Origin: Cristatella mucedo
Lineage: Eukaryota; Bryozoa; Phylactolaemata; Cristatellidae
Direction of reading: 5' to 3'
Length of the DNA stretch: 64,000 nt
Assembly (NCBI GenBank): GCA_009760855.2
Contig: WPIO01000022.1
Location: forward strand, 3,421,001 to 3,485,000
A program made the position numbers and the translations under genes. Shown in pieces: positions 12,846 to 24,029 of this stretch. The notes beneath the pieces are model-generated. The model ran no database searches. It was not told the DNA's origin and saw only the letters and a list, made by a program, of their open reading frames with translations. Numbering within the stretch: the first letter of the stretch is position 1; each line of letters opens with the position of its first letter.

Positions 12846-13815
12846 GCGTCCATCGGTTGTGTCGCCTCTGGTACCAGGACCGGGACTGCATGTCCGCCTG
12901 CTGCTTGGAAGCTCTTTCCGTCCATCTTTGCCGGCATCAGGGCACCCCCTCACTGACTGCCGGCTGTCTGTCGATTTTTGCTGGGTGGCGATTGCTGCTG
13001 CTTGCGGCTTCATGCGTCCTGCATGTGTACTATCACGATCGATCCCGTCCTCTCAATTTTGCTGCCCAATAACCGCCTGCAACCGATCGCCTGCACCACC
13101 ACCGCCGGCAGAGTTTTGAGTTCCAGAGAGCGTGGCTTGCTTCCTCCTAAAGTCGGAATCGTGCAATTCTCTTGAACTGGAGTGCAATGCCGTGATGTGT
13201 GACCTCTGTAATCAGAGTGCTGCCACAGTTTAACCTCGGAGCAATGCTTCGCTGTGTTGCACGAAGCGTTTTTACACTGCAATTGCTTTGCCGTACTGCA
13301 AAGGAGCAGCACTTTGGAGAATTATCCTTTCGCTATCTATTTTTATATTCGTTTCTTAGCTGTCGATATCAAACGATCGTATGCATAGTCCGTGTCTCTG
13401 CGATAGGCAGTAGACGTTGCATAGCATTTATGTAAGCTGCCGGTGCTGCAAGGGGCAAAATCAGGATACTTGCCATCGGCTTGCTATCCCAATCCTTGTG
13501 TAGCACTGGGCCAAAGTTTCTTTTTTTTTGGTTGTAACAATAGGAAGGTAAACGTAAAGTGATTGATTGTATTTAATTTTATTTAATGAATGCAGTCCTG
13601 CTAACTAATTGCTACTTTTCATAATGGGCTTCAGTGTACCGTGGTTCTCTGAGACTGTGAAGGATGGTGGTACATTTGGCTGGCAATCTGCTTTCTTATT
13701 TTGGCGGTTTTTAGTTTTTAGGGTGCCGCCCTATTGTAAACAAACTCTTGGGGCGAGCTATTATTTATATCATTTTACACGATGTTAATAAATTATGTGC
13801 ATTAATCTTGGCTGT
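12846..13815 (+). other. E2F: Probable 3' untranslated region of the E2F gene
   Basis: No conserved reading frame follows the stop codon. The first canonical AATAAA is at 13787-13792. A strongly GT-rich stretch follows from about 13810 to 13855, as expected of a downstream cleavage element. The transcript probably ends near 13805-13815, giving a 3' UTR of about 960 nt. Confidence 0.6.
13787..13792 (+). terminator. Polyadenylation signal AATAAA (E2F gene)
   Basis: Canonical hexamer followed about 20-60 nt later by GT-rich sequence (TGTGCTTGTATGTG and similar). It is the first such pairing after the E2F stop codon. Confidence 0.6.
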
Positions 13816-15059
13816 GCTTGTATGTGTTCGTTGTTCATGCGTGTCTGCGTGTTATCACTCTTGCTCGTGGCTTCAAAAAGTGACATTCACTTCTAAAACC
13901 AAAGCCCCGTTCGGGTTCACCTTAAATTCAACCTCCAACGCCCGGTTTCGTGTCAACATGTAGGGCTCTGTCGAACTGGCCGTGACGTCACTGCATCGGC
14001 TCGAGGGGCTTCCTTTGCTCTCTGTTTTTGGCGCCAGGGGCGAAGCCATTATTTTGGTCGGAGGCAAAGCCTTGACTTCGAGGGGCAGGACACAAGGCCG
14101 AGGACATGACGTCGAAACTTAACAGAAAGGCTTCAGTGCTCGCCAAGAAACATTGTATTCTAACTCGTAAGCTATTTTGACTGTTAAGTGAAGTTGTTCG
14201 GCTGCCTCTTAAAGATTTTGAAAAGCCTTTCCCTCCGTGACGTAGCCACTCCGTCCGGAATCCTCTTTTGAAATCAAAGGGAAATCTCCACTCCCCTTTT
14301 TTGAAAGCTCAAAAGACAGCAGAGCTCTTTAAGTCTCAGCAGCAGCAGACATGCTGCTCACGTGACCTCTCCGAGCTCGAGCCACCGGCAGCAAAGAATT
14401 TCTGCATCACCAGGCGACTCGCTGCACCGCCGCGTCGGCGCTGTTTAGCATCACGAGGAACAGATCAAAAATACAAATTTACGGCCATTCCTTAAGCGGA
14501 AGGTTGCCCCGAGAGACGGAACTGAGCTAGAGTTCGAGAAGCGCTTCTTCAGCATTCCGCGCCGGCCCGGTCCGCCCGGTTACGGACCGGTTGCGGAGGT
14601 TTTGCATCAAAGGCGCCGCCGCCCAGCGGTAGGCTGTCAAGCTTCGCGCCGAAGACGCCCCGCTCCGTCGCAGGCCTCTGTAGGCGCGTTTAAAGAAAAA
14701 AAGAGCTCGTCTCAGCGGTAGCTCTGAAAGCAGGAGCGTCCTCTTGTCAGCCTCAAAGCAGCAGCGTCCTCTGTCAGCCTAATCGTAGGCCCTCTGGACG
14801 CTGACTGTGAACGCCGAGCGAGCTGCGCTAGCTTACGTCCCGTCTAGCCTCGTCCAAGATGAAATGGAGGCTCCCCCCCCCCTGTGGAGAGGGACGCCTC
14901 GAATCCGCGAGCCTCTCCGCCAAGGGGGCCTCTGGGTGGGTGGGCGGGTAGGGGCGAAGGGGTGGCGTTTCGCAAAGCATATCTTGAATGGCGTGATTTT
15001 CGTGGGATCAGCCAGCGCTGCTCTGTCCCTTCCACTGGAAGCACGAAACGTAGTGCAGC
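13816..15059. other. Unassigned intergenic sequence
   Basis: I see no gene. The sequence becomes GC-rich after about 14330 and contains a poly-C run near 14875. The open frames overlap one another on opposite strands without family matches. Confidence 0.5.
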
Positions 15060-16540
15060 GTATCTCGATCTGTGGCTCCACAAAGACTAATTGGGTTTTA
15101 CGCAGGAGAGTTTTCCACAGCGCCCTCGAAGTCTAAGCGGCTTCCGGTACGCATTCGGTCTCCAGCAGGCTTCATCTCATGCAATAAAGAAAAAGTGAGA
15201 AGCATGGCCTTCTACGATCCGACCTTCTACGATCAAGCCTTGACAGTGCGGACAAGCAGCAGCATACGGCATATTGTTCTTATCTAACTTGTTGTCAAAT
15301 CTTCTTCGAGTCGACTCTCCTGCATTTAATTTCGTAAGACTCTTGCTTCTGGTTAGTGTCAGTGAATGCAGCCAATCAGCAGCTGGGTCGTCGAGAGGAT
15401 AGTAGTCACGTGAGGCCGGCAGTGCCTCGAATGGCGCGTGCAGCTAAGCAAGGTCGCCGTGACCCAGCAGCTTGCCGCGCCGTCTGTCTAGCCGACCGCT
15501 GCACAAGAGACAGCCACCAAATCTCGGCTGCTGTAAGCGCCAGCTAACGGAAGCGGCTCGGCCACCAGCAGCAGACGGTCCAGCAGCAGACGGTCGCCAC
15601 CCCCACAATTCAAAGAGCTGTGCCACCTTTCAGGCGCCAGCTTCCGGATGCCTTTCGAACAAGGTGGTTGCCTGCGGTCAAATTATCCCCTCACCGGAAG
15701 ACGGGCCAAGGCCATCGGGAGGGCAGTTGAGGTAGTGAGCAGCATGGAAGTCAGCATCTCAGGACGGCTGGAAATGATGAGCCATAGTAGCCAGCAGGAG
15801 AGTGGTTGTCGTTGCGTAAGAATTGTGGAAGTGAGTTCCGCCGTCTAGGGCCTGCAGAGCAAAAGCTTCCGTCGCCATCGGTCTTTGAGGGGAGGAATGG
15901 AACAGCCTTGAGGGCACGGGGAGGCTGACAGTCAGCGTAAGAACTTAACTCTTTATCGATTGATCAACCGGAAGCCATCGAAGCTTCTTCATTAAAGGAG
16001 ACACACGGTCGAGCCTCGGGGATTTGATGACTGGACCAGCTGCAGTGCCCTGGTGCCTTTTTTCGGGCCGCCCAGCCAAGATGGAATTGCAATAATCTAG
16101 CCGAGACAGAACCGGAAGCTAGTTAACGTTTTTGCAAGCCACCGTGGTAGGTAGACGGCTCCGAATCTTTTATAGGGATAGTACGCGATGGCATGCGGTG
16201 GGTACGATCTTCTTTATTAAACATTCAAAATTTATGTAGCTGTCAAAGACGAACCTAAATTCCTAGCTAGCACGCGACGACGGTCGCACAACGGCATCAA
16301 CTATTAGAAGAGCAAAGTCATCTCATCCAGCCACACTCTTAGGGAGTCCCACGACTAGCAGTTCCGTTTTATCGTCATTTAGTTATGGAAATTTGCTGAC
16401 ACCCTTGATCGAATGAATATCTGCAATGCGAGAAGTCAGCTTATCAGTCGCTACAGCAGATTCCCGCGGTTTAAACGACACGCACACACACGCACAGCCG
16501 AGTACCGTCTGCATAAAAGTGATAGTCGATTCCATGGACC
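15060..16540 (-). pseudogene. LINE-B (second L2/CR1-like family) remnant, minus strand
   Basis: The minus strand reads a reverse-transcriptase segment LNDDKTELLVVGLPKS near 16320-16380 with YADGTRLCVCV upstream (YADD altered to YADG). The C-terminal stretch FCSAGPRRRNSLPQFLRN lies near 15810-15890. It shares its 3' end with copies at 3.2 and 23.1 kb. Stops and frameshifts are frequent. Confidence 0.7.
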
Positions 16541-16549
16541 CGACAGATA

Positions 16550-17660
16550 TGCAGGGGGGAGCGCTTTTGAAAGCAGAAAGCGCCCGCCCCCGACGCCCTC
16601 GGTTTTCGCGCTCATTCGAGCGTCCGCGCTGTTGACTTCCGAACGCGTTGCAGACGACGCTTAGTAGCCGCGCTTCTCGGAAACCGATGCAGAGAATCGC
16701 GCACCCGCTGCGGCCTGGCATCTTCGCACAGGTTGCATCGCACGACGGCGTGGCCGCTCGCGGAAGTAGCCGAGCGCGAACGGCATCGGCCTGGCGCCTC
16801 AGCGGCGGTGGCAGCAGCGACGGAGGCGGCGGCGGCGGCGGCGGCGGCGGCGGCACTCGAGGTTGGGCCGCCGGCCAAGCGACGTTCGGCTCGCTGCTCT
16901 AAACGGCCCCAGCTCGCGACGGCGGTGCGCGCGCGAGTCGCGCTCGACCTGTCGTGTTTTCCTACCAGCCGCTCGTCGCGAAGCTATGAGACGGGGCGAA
17001 AACAAAAAGCTCGCGGACCCGAGCGGAGCTCTCTTTGACCGGTCCTTTTGTCAGAACTGAAAGACGCCCGACCGGCGTCCCCCGGAGCATCGCGAGAAGC
17101 GCCGGCGCGCTGTTTGCTCTGCTGATGAGCGGGTAAACACGCTGCGCCTGCTAGCGCGTTCGCGAGCGCGCAGCGGACGGTCGCCGCGTCCCGTAGCGCC
17201 GGATGTCGCCGATCCGGTCGCTCGTCGTTTATAAGTACCGCTCGGCGTCGGGCGAGCGAGCGAGCGCGCACAGTGCGTTGAATCGCCCTCCGCCTCCTCT
17301 TATCGCCGCTGCCCTCTCGCGAGGTCGGCCAGTAGCGTGCGAGACGCGCTCGATGAATTCCCTGTACGGCAGGCTGTAGGTCAGCCCCGCGGCGGCGAGT
17401 TTGTTTTATCTTTTTTTTGTGTGCGAGCGCCTGGTTAGCATTGGAGGCGCCTCGAGATCAAAGAATGCCCAAAACGCGACGCGGCAAATAACGCGAAAGG
17501 CCGGGCGTAGTCACAAGCGCGGTGCGAACTGCATTAAGTCAGTGGCATGAAAAGTGCTGGCTGGAGAAGCGTCAGCGTACATCCGGCGGCGGTCGCCTAG
17601 CTACGGCCTTGGGTGGGCGCCGCCGCCGCCGAAATGCTAGCTGATTTAACAGTCTCATTT
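16550..17660. promoter_or_regulatory. CpG-rich island with (GGC)n tract
   Basis: About 1.1 kb of markedly CpG- and GC-rich DNA, with a (GGC)n run at 16823-16854 and a TATA-like TTTATAAGTA at 17229. It could be a promoter or first exon of a gene not recognised here. The overlapping open frames on both strands look like by-products of base composition. Confidence 0.35.
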
Positions 17661-17805
17661 GTGTAGCAGCAGAAGGGCCTTAACGGCTATCGCCGTCGCT
17701 TGCAGTTGGCAATACAGGATCGCCCACTGCAGGATTTGAACCCTCGACCTCGGTCGGGGAAGAGCGAGCACTGTACCTCCTGGGCTATCGTGGCCCTAAG
17801 ACCCC
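17640..17805 (-). repeat. tRNA-derived SINE, second family, minus strand
   Basis: On the minus strand there is a Pol III A box TAGCCCAGGAG (17787-17777) and a perfect B box GGTTCAAATCC (17742-17732), in tRNA-like spacing, starting near GGGCCACGA. The acceptor arms pair poorly, so it is tRNA-derived rather than a working tRNA gene. Its 3' portion (AATGAGAC side, 17650-17700) recurs at 53320-53385. Confidence 0.65.
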
Positions 17806-18213
17806 CCCTTTTTTTTAATCTATTCCCCGCGTGGAAGCCGCAGTATTTCGTCCAAGTCTTTCGCCGACTGTTCGCGGCTATGTAAGAGATCTCAGATTGT
17901 GCGATGCGTCGCAACGCTCCCGAGGTTAAGTGAGCGAGGGAGTCGCTGTTAGGAACGCTGTGTGAGTCTGCCACGTCCGGTCAGAGCCCGGCCGGAACAC
18001 GTAGCGCTCGTAAAACGGTACTCGTCTCGGTCGATGCGCAACGATCGCCAGGGAAGGCTGAACCTTGTATCAGGGCTAACGACTTGTAGGTGCAGACCCA
18101 TCTAACGCCACAAGAGCCGCGCAATCCGGCAGCGATGAACAGGGCCGCTATCTTAACCTTACAAGTTAATATCCATAATGTAGACAATTCTATTCGTCAG
18201 CAACGGAGGGTTA

Positions 18214-18300
18214 CATGCGTTCAACAACGGCCTTGAAGTAAACAGAGGCGTCGGTTGCATGCGTTCAACAACGGCCTTAACGTACACACAGGCGTAGTAA
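18214..18300. repeat. 44-bp tandem duplication
   Basis: CATGCGTTCAACAACGGCCT occurs at 18214 and again at 18258, followed by similar but diverged sequence (CAGAGGCGTCG and CAGGCGTAG). The second unit abuts the left end of the hAT-type element. Confidence 0.7.
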
Positions 18301-19106
18301 GACCTTTCGGCGCCCGGGGACAAAGCTAGAAATGGCGCCCCTCCCCTTGTCAAAAACTGCTGCAAAATAGCTCCTCCACAGGAGAAATGCCAACAACACA
18401 CGCTAGCAGGCACATCGAGTCTAGAAAGTTTCATTAGCTGTAGTACAGATACGAGGTAGCTATCACAGCTTTAACTTAGAGGTATTTTGCTCGCCCTGAA
18501 CGTGGCAAGCTGGTCTATTACAGTTTGAAAGTCAGTATTTTCCAGTGTTTCTTTCTCTATGCTTAACAATGCCAAATCAGAGAGTCGATATTGCCCCACT
18601 GATGGTCTCAGATGAGACAGAATTATCTTTAGCTCGCTAAAGGAAAGTTTACAACTGGCAACTGATAAAGCTACAGTGAAAAAAACTTGCTAGGCAAATC
18701 TCAAATTAGGAAACGCATCTTCTCAATAACTGAAAACGAAAGACATAAGCTTCAATGGTGTCTTTAGTGCCGAGTCGACACGTGTGGCAAAAAAGCATTT
18801 TACAATCACATGTATCGTTGCACAGCTCTGTTCCATCAACGTCTGAACAATTGAAGCCTCCAAGATCTAGAGATTGCAGGCAGGAGGTAGGTCCGGTCAA
18901 GTGTCTTCAAAAGATTCTGAACTTCCAACAAGAAACCAAATTTGGCATAAAGATCTTCGAGCCAGGAAAACCTAGTGTAAATTTTGTTCGGAGATAATCT
19001 ATGCTGAATTATAGGTTAATTGGTTTAAATTATAAGGTTAAAGGTTAATTAATTAATTAGTCTTCCTTATTCTTGAAATCTCCACTATCATGAGGCAGGG
19101 GGAGAT

Positions 19107-19201
<95 letters not shown>

Positions 19202-20106
19202 AAAGGTAAACTTCAAAATACAATGCAAGACACTGCCAGTTTCACTTCTTGTTTCAATTGTTCCACTTATGTCCTCAGACATTTGCTCCAAAAGACCTAC
19301 AATGCTGTTCAGTCCATCATTCATAGCTTTCAAGGCATGCACTCTTGCACTCCACCTTGTTGCATTCCCGTTTGACAGTGACGGCTATTGATGACAGCTA
19401 TGACTTTCTTCAGTTCTTCTCATCTCAGAGCTCATCTTGAAGAGTTTAAGTAGATGCTGAATAGTGTTCCAATAAAGGTAACGAAAATGGAATCATGATT
19501 TGCATCACGAACTCCTGCCAGGTTCAAACTGTGGCTATCGCAGTTTACAAAAATTGCCTTCTCATTTCTGGACAATATTCTCTTTTGGATACCTGCCTGA
19601 CAAGTGGCCACACACGACGGCTGCGTCGTCGTAGCACAGCCATTTAAGCCTAGCTTGTGTGGTTTAATAGTGTGTCAGTGCTCAGCCACGGCACGCTGGC
19701 TCGCCCTTAGCGCGACGCAGCAGCCCACCTGTGGCAGGCAGGATAAGGCGAGCGGACGGGAAGGGAAGTTGGAACGCGGACGGAGGGATGAGCGGCCGTC
19801 TCTCCTTGTGCTATCTGCGAACGCCAGCCGAATACACGGTGGTTGAAGCCCCCTCGGTGGTTGCGTGTCGTCGCGTGTGTGCCGCCAGAGCGTCAGGCTA
19901 CAGCTTGGTCTAAATCTGCAAACATGTTAAACTAGCTCAGCCAGCAATAGTCAAGCTCATTGAAACAAGAACTTGCTTGAAATTAATTTTTTTCCACATG
20001 AAAAAGTCTTAAAAAACTGCACAATCCGTTTCGCTTTTGTTGCCCCCTTGACTTTGGCGTGGGGGGCACCTGTCCCCCCCCCGCGGGTCCCTTGGCTACG
20101 CCTCTA
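18287..20106 (-). mobile_element. hAT-type DNA transposon remnant with degraded transposase
   Basis: The minus strand carries transposase pieces typical of the TTF/ZMYM-like hAT group. They are an SHSLNLAGV segment near 19530, VTFIGTLFSIY, TRWSARVHALKAM near 19350, and a C-terminal dimerisation-type stretch LSDLALLSIEKE near 18570. Candidate inverted ends are CAGGCGTAG (18287) and GAGGCGTAGCCAAGG (reading leftward from about 20106). A (GA)n tract at 19111-19198 interrupts the frame. The CpG-rich 19610-19910 block inside may be a further insertion. An exact 8-bp target duplication was not found. Confidence 0.65.
19111..19198. repeat. (GA)n microsatellite inside the hAT-type remnant
   Basis: An uninterrupted GA run of about 88 bp. 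Confidence 0.95.
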
Positions 20107-20309
20107 GACGTATACTATTCCGTGGCTCAGAGCCCAAACGAGCTCAAATGCCACTTTCATGGTGCCGTGGCCGTAGATTATTGCATAATCGGTTCCTTGC
20201 CATCGCAGTTCACGAGCGCGAATACTGAGTATCGGTCGTAATCTGGACCTTGTAACGAGCCGCCGTTTCAGCACTGCGCCGGAGAATGTTCCAGTCGGCG
20301 CTCACTCAG

Positions 20310-20445
20310 CGCGGCGGCTGCGGCTGCGGCGGCGGCTGCTGGTGCTGCTGGATGGAAATCCGAACTCGAGCGGGCGAGTCAGCTGCGCCAGCGGCTGGCG
20401 GTTGGGCGCACGCCAATCGCGGACATTCACGACGAGCGCTACGTA
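20310..20445 (+). other. Possible orphan coding exon (alanine run plus helical segment)
   Basis: After an acceptor-like CTCACTCAG at 20309, one frame reads an alanine run followed by WKSELERASQLRQRLAVG and RTPIADIHDERY, ending at a weak donor (GTAGGA). The segment looks like a real amphipathic helix with regular codon structure. I cannot assign a family or find partner exons, so this may be chance. Confidence 0.25.
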
Positions 20446-21727
20446 GGATGCAGGAAGCCAGGGGCCGCGGAGCCGACCGACATGTCGACATTCTAGCAGC
20501 TTTGGTCTGCGCATCTGGAATGAACTGGGTTGCTTTTTTAGAAGTTCGACTTTACCTTAGCAGAAATGGATTAACAAGGACGCACGGTAATCCTCGCATG
20601 GTGGGTGCAAGTGCTGCTGCCAGCGGAGGAAAAATAAACTCGCAGCGCCGCCGCTTATGGCAGCGTCAGCGAGGCTCACGCTGCCGCCGCTTCCTCTTAT
20701 TTTCGAGCAGGACGCGCATTCGGCGACATTTTGCGTTCATTCCCTACGTCGCCTAGAGCCGCGTGGTTTTGAGGCAATCTTTTGGTAGCGACCGAGTCTG
20801 CCGACTCACCCACGATTGGATCGCGCTTGAACTTCAAACAGCTTGAAGCTTACACAGCTGGCCTCCACCCCGCCCCCCCCGTATTAGGCGCCCGTTTTGG
20901 TGGACCACCCCCTCCATCCCCCAGATCCTCCGACCCCGGATCCAGCTCCCCCCCCCCGAGGACGAAAGCCCCCCCTTGCCCCTTCGGTACGCCGCTGCAC
21001 CAGTGCTTTTACAGATTTTACCGTCATTTAACTCTTCATATCGATATGAACATCTGACACGACTGCCGGAGTCAAAGCTAGATTTCGGCGACTGCAGATG
21101 GGCGGCTCGCCAAGGGCGTTTCTCGTTACCAGCCATTCGCCGCAGCTCGGCAGGGCAACGGGGTGGAAGGCCACGGGGTGAGGGCCCCACGAGATCGAAG
21201 GTCATGAGGTCGTAGGCCCCGCAACTTGTACGCAACGCGTTTACCTAGTTAACCTACGTGGTCAGTTATTTCACGCGATACTACGTTTACAGCAGCTGCC
21301 ATTTCTGCCACGTGACCTTTTGTCTGCATGACACTGCATTCCCGCTGAGGCCACCAGCGAACGTCAGAGAGACGAACGAGTAGAAAGAGTGGCGACGACC
21401 GCAGTGCGACGCGATACTGAAGGCTAAGGCGACGAATGGGGACCCCCCCCCCCCGAGGTCGACGGGAAGCGAGAAGCAGAAACGTCGGCGCAGACTCAGA
21501 TCGCTCGATCAGGCCACGCCCGATGCGTGAGGAGCAGAGCAGTCGACTTGTAGCTCAGCGCCGGCAGACCCGCGGGCGATGGCTTCGCCGGAAGAGAACT
21601 GACCGCCGGAAGATGCGCGTCTGTGGAAGCGCTTAAAGGCAAGGCGGGCTTGTAGAACAACCAACAAAATGGAGCGGCCTTACGTAAGGCGCACGACAAG
21701 CTAAGCGTATCTGACGCACGCGTCGCC
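20446..21727. other. Unassigned GC-rich intergenic block
   Basis: It contains C-rich runs at 20870-20970 and 21447-21456, of the kind often found at hAT ends. No gene is recognised. Confidence 0.4.
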
Positions 21728-21875
21728 GAGCTGGTTTGGTCTAGCGGTTAAGGTGCTCGCCCCGAACAAGGTCTGACTGAGGTCGGGGGCTCGAGCCCCG
21801 AGGCATATGTGAAGCGCCTGAATAGAGATTAAGTTCTCTTGGGGCGCTAGATAAATGAATTATTATTATTATTAT
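21728..21875 (+). repeat. tRNA-derived SINE-A with LINE-A tail (best copy)
   Basis: It starts GAGCTGGTTTGG. The A box TGGTCTAGCGG is at 21737-21747 and a B-box-like GGCTCGAGCCC follows at about 21788. The 3' part AAGCGCCTGAATAGAGATT...GGGGCGCT matches the LINE-A tail and ends in (ATT)n. Copies also occur at 24954-25089 (minus), 36347-36496 (plus) and 39635-39788 (plus, decayed). Confidence 0.85.
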
Positions 21876-22873
21876 CGCTTTATCGTCGGCTGGTCGATGC
21901 GCGTTGAGCGTTTCCTGTTTTAGTCGTCGCGGCGCGTGGCAGCATGCCGGCCTTGGTTTAGGTCCTGTAAAAGTGCGTTTCGTCTACTTGCACAGTTCCG
22001 TCGTTGAATCGGTGGACTTTCTCAACCAGTCGAGAGAAGCTTCAGCCAGCGGCGACAGTGTCGCGGGCGACAGGTCTGCGAGAACGTACCTCAGCAGCTA
22101 GGCTGCGAATTAATCTATATTGGAGATGTTCAAGTAAGGCGCTTGGATCGAGATATCTCGGGACACTTGTAGACGAGCCTTAGAAAGGCGCGGTGACTGT
22201 TCGAGCCTGAGCAAACACTTAGCCTGAGCCTCCGATGAACAAGAGCGGCATAGCGCGAGTAGTGTTTGCAAAGCTAATACTTATTTGAGTAGCCTGCGAA
22301 TGACACCATTGTCAAGCTAAGCATTCAAAACACTCACCCGTCACTCGACCAACAGTCTCGAGAACGAACGAAAGTATCTTGAATCAACGGGTCAACGGAG
22401 AGATCTACACTACGCTCACTCACCTTAAAAACGGCCCTGGCCAGACCGTTGAATAGACGGAGGCGCGCGAAAAGCTGAACAAGAAGGTAAACACCCGAGA
22501 GGCGATTTCTGGATATTCACCGCCATTGTAGCGAAGGTCCCAGGGCACCGAAGCTCCGAAGCAAAAGCACGATGCAAGATACAAGGGACCGCGAAGTACA
22601 AGGGCGGGGGGGGGGGGGCGGGGAGGGGAGGGCGATGACGGATGACTTGCGCTAGCGTCAGCATTTATCTGAGGATGACCCTGCAAACCACGCGTAGCGC
22701 CAGCGTACCGATTCCAGGCTGCACCCCATCGCTGAAAAAGTCGCAATTGAGATCTCGCCGACGCACACGGGACGCCCACATCCAGCTGTAATGCACCGCA
22801 GTGCTCAGCGTAAAGGGGACAGCGAAATCGCATCAAGCTAGTGGATCGCGAACGGGCACTATCGGCAGCGGCA

Positions 22874-22938
<65 letters not shown>

Positions 22939-22985
22939 CACGCCGGAGGAACCTGTTTGGAGTAGATCTTTTGAAATGGCTCACT
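21876..22985. other. Unassigned sequence ending in a (GGC)n tract
   Basis: No gene is recognised. A G run lies at 22606-22619 and the trinucleotide repeat at 22860-22937. Confidence 0.5.
22860..22937. repeat. (GGC)n trinucleotide repeat, about 20 uninterrupted units
   Basis: A few interrupted GGCAGC units precede a long pure GGC run. Read on the minus strand it gives polyalanine, but no gene context supports translation. Confidence 0.9.
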
Positions 22986-23346
22986 GGACACTTACAAAGC
23001 AGCGATTTATGAATTAGTTAGATCATTGCAAGCAAGAAAAACTTTCTGCTCTGCTAACCGCTTTCTGCTCTGCTGAGTCACCCTCCACATTCCTGCGTAA
23101 TGTATTGTATCTCCGTCTGTAATTTCACAAAGCCGCGAAGAATACGAGGGTGTTACGCAGGAGGTTTTTGTGCAGCGCGCTCGCAGCGTAAGTGGCTTTT
23201 GGTGGGCCGGTATCGCCAACAGACCTCATCTCGCGCAACAAAGAGAAAGTGTGAAGCATGGCTGAGTCAGGAGGGAAGTTCAGGTGGTTAGTAGCATTGA
23301 ATTAGCAGCTCAGGATGGCTGGAAAGGCTGTGCCACAGTCGAAAGC

Positions 23347-23401
<55 letters not shown>

Positions 23402-23550
23402 TCTTTGCATAAGAATTGTGGAAGAGAGTTACACAGTTTAGGGTGTGCAGAGCAAAAGCTTCCGTGGCAAACGATCTTCAAGCTGAGGAATGGAACGGCT
23501 GTGGTTCGTTGTGAGCGACGAAGACGATCTCCAATATTCATTTAGTGTGT
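22986..23550 (-). pseudogene. LINE-B 3' fragment carrying a (TC)n microsatellite
   Basis: The minus strand reads FCSAHPKLCNSLPQFLCKD, then a (TC)n run (23349-23399 as GA on plus), then SPAFDCGTAFPAILSC. The 3' portion matches 15.1 kb and 3.2 kb. The repeat sits inside the former reading frame. Confidence 0.7.
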
Positions 23551-24029
23551 GCGCACTCTGGAGTATAATACATACATCTCGCGTTCGCGAAATACGCAAT
23601 TCTTGGTCTCAGTCTTGCGGCAGAAATCTCGTTCCCCGCGCGCAGACCCAGCTTTCCTTCAACGTAATGGTAATTCTTTTTTTTTGCTAGCCGAACCTCC
23701 TCGTCCATTACAAGCAAAAGAAATTTTGCAAAACCCCGTGCGGCTCGTCACAAGTACAAATTCTAAATCTCATAATTAGGTTGAACTACAGCAGTTGACG
23801 GAATGCGTGGGCATCTACCCTGTACATTATCTTTCGTAAACAAATTGAAAACTGACGTAAGCATAATAGAGGATTCGGTTGCAACTGAACGCGTTTCCAT
23901 CACGCTTAAATTAAGGCCTGGATATCGCTAAGAGAAGCAGTTCGAAGCAGCGAATAAATGAGTTGTGAGGGCATTTATTATAACCAATGCCGTAGCAGAT
24001 TAGTAAATAAAATTATAGTTCAATTCGCT

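Noticed and set aside
17690-17805. Functional tRNA gene on the minus strand
   Set aside because: A and B boxes are good, but the acceptor and anticodon stems do not pair and the sequence runs on into a SINE body.
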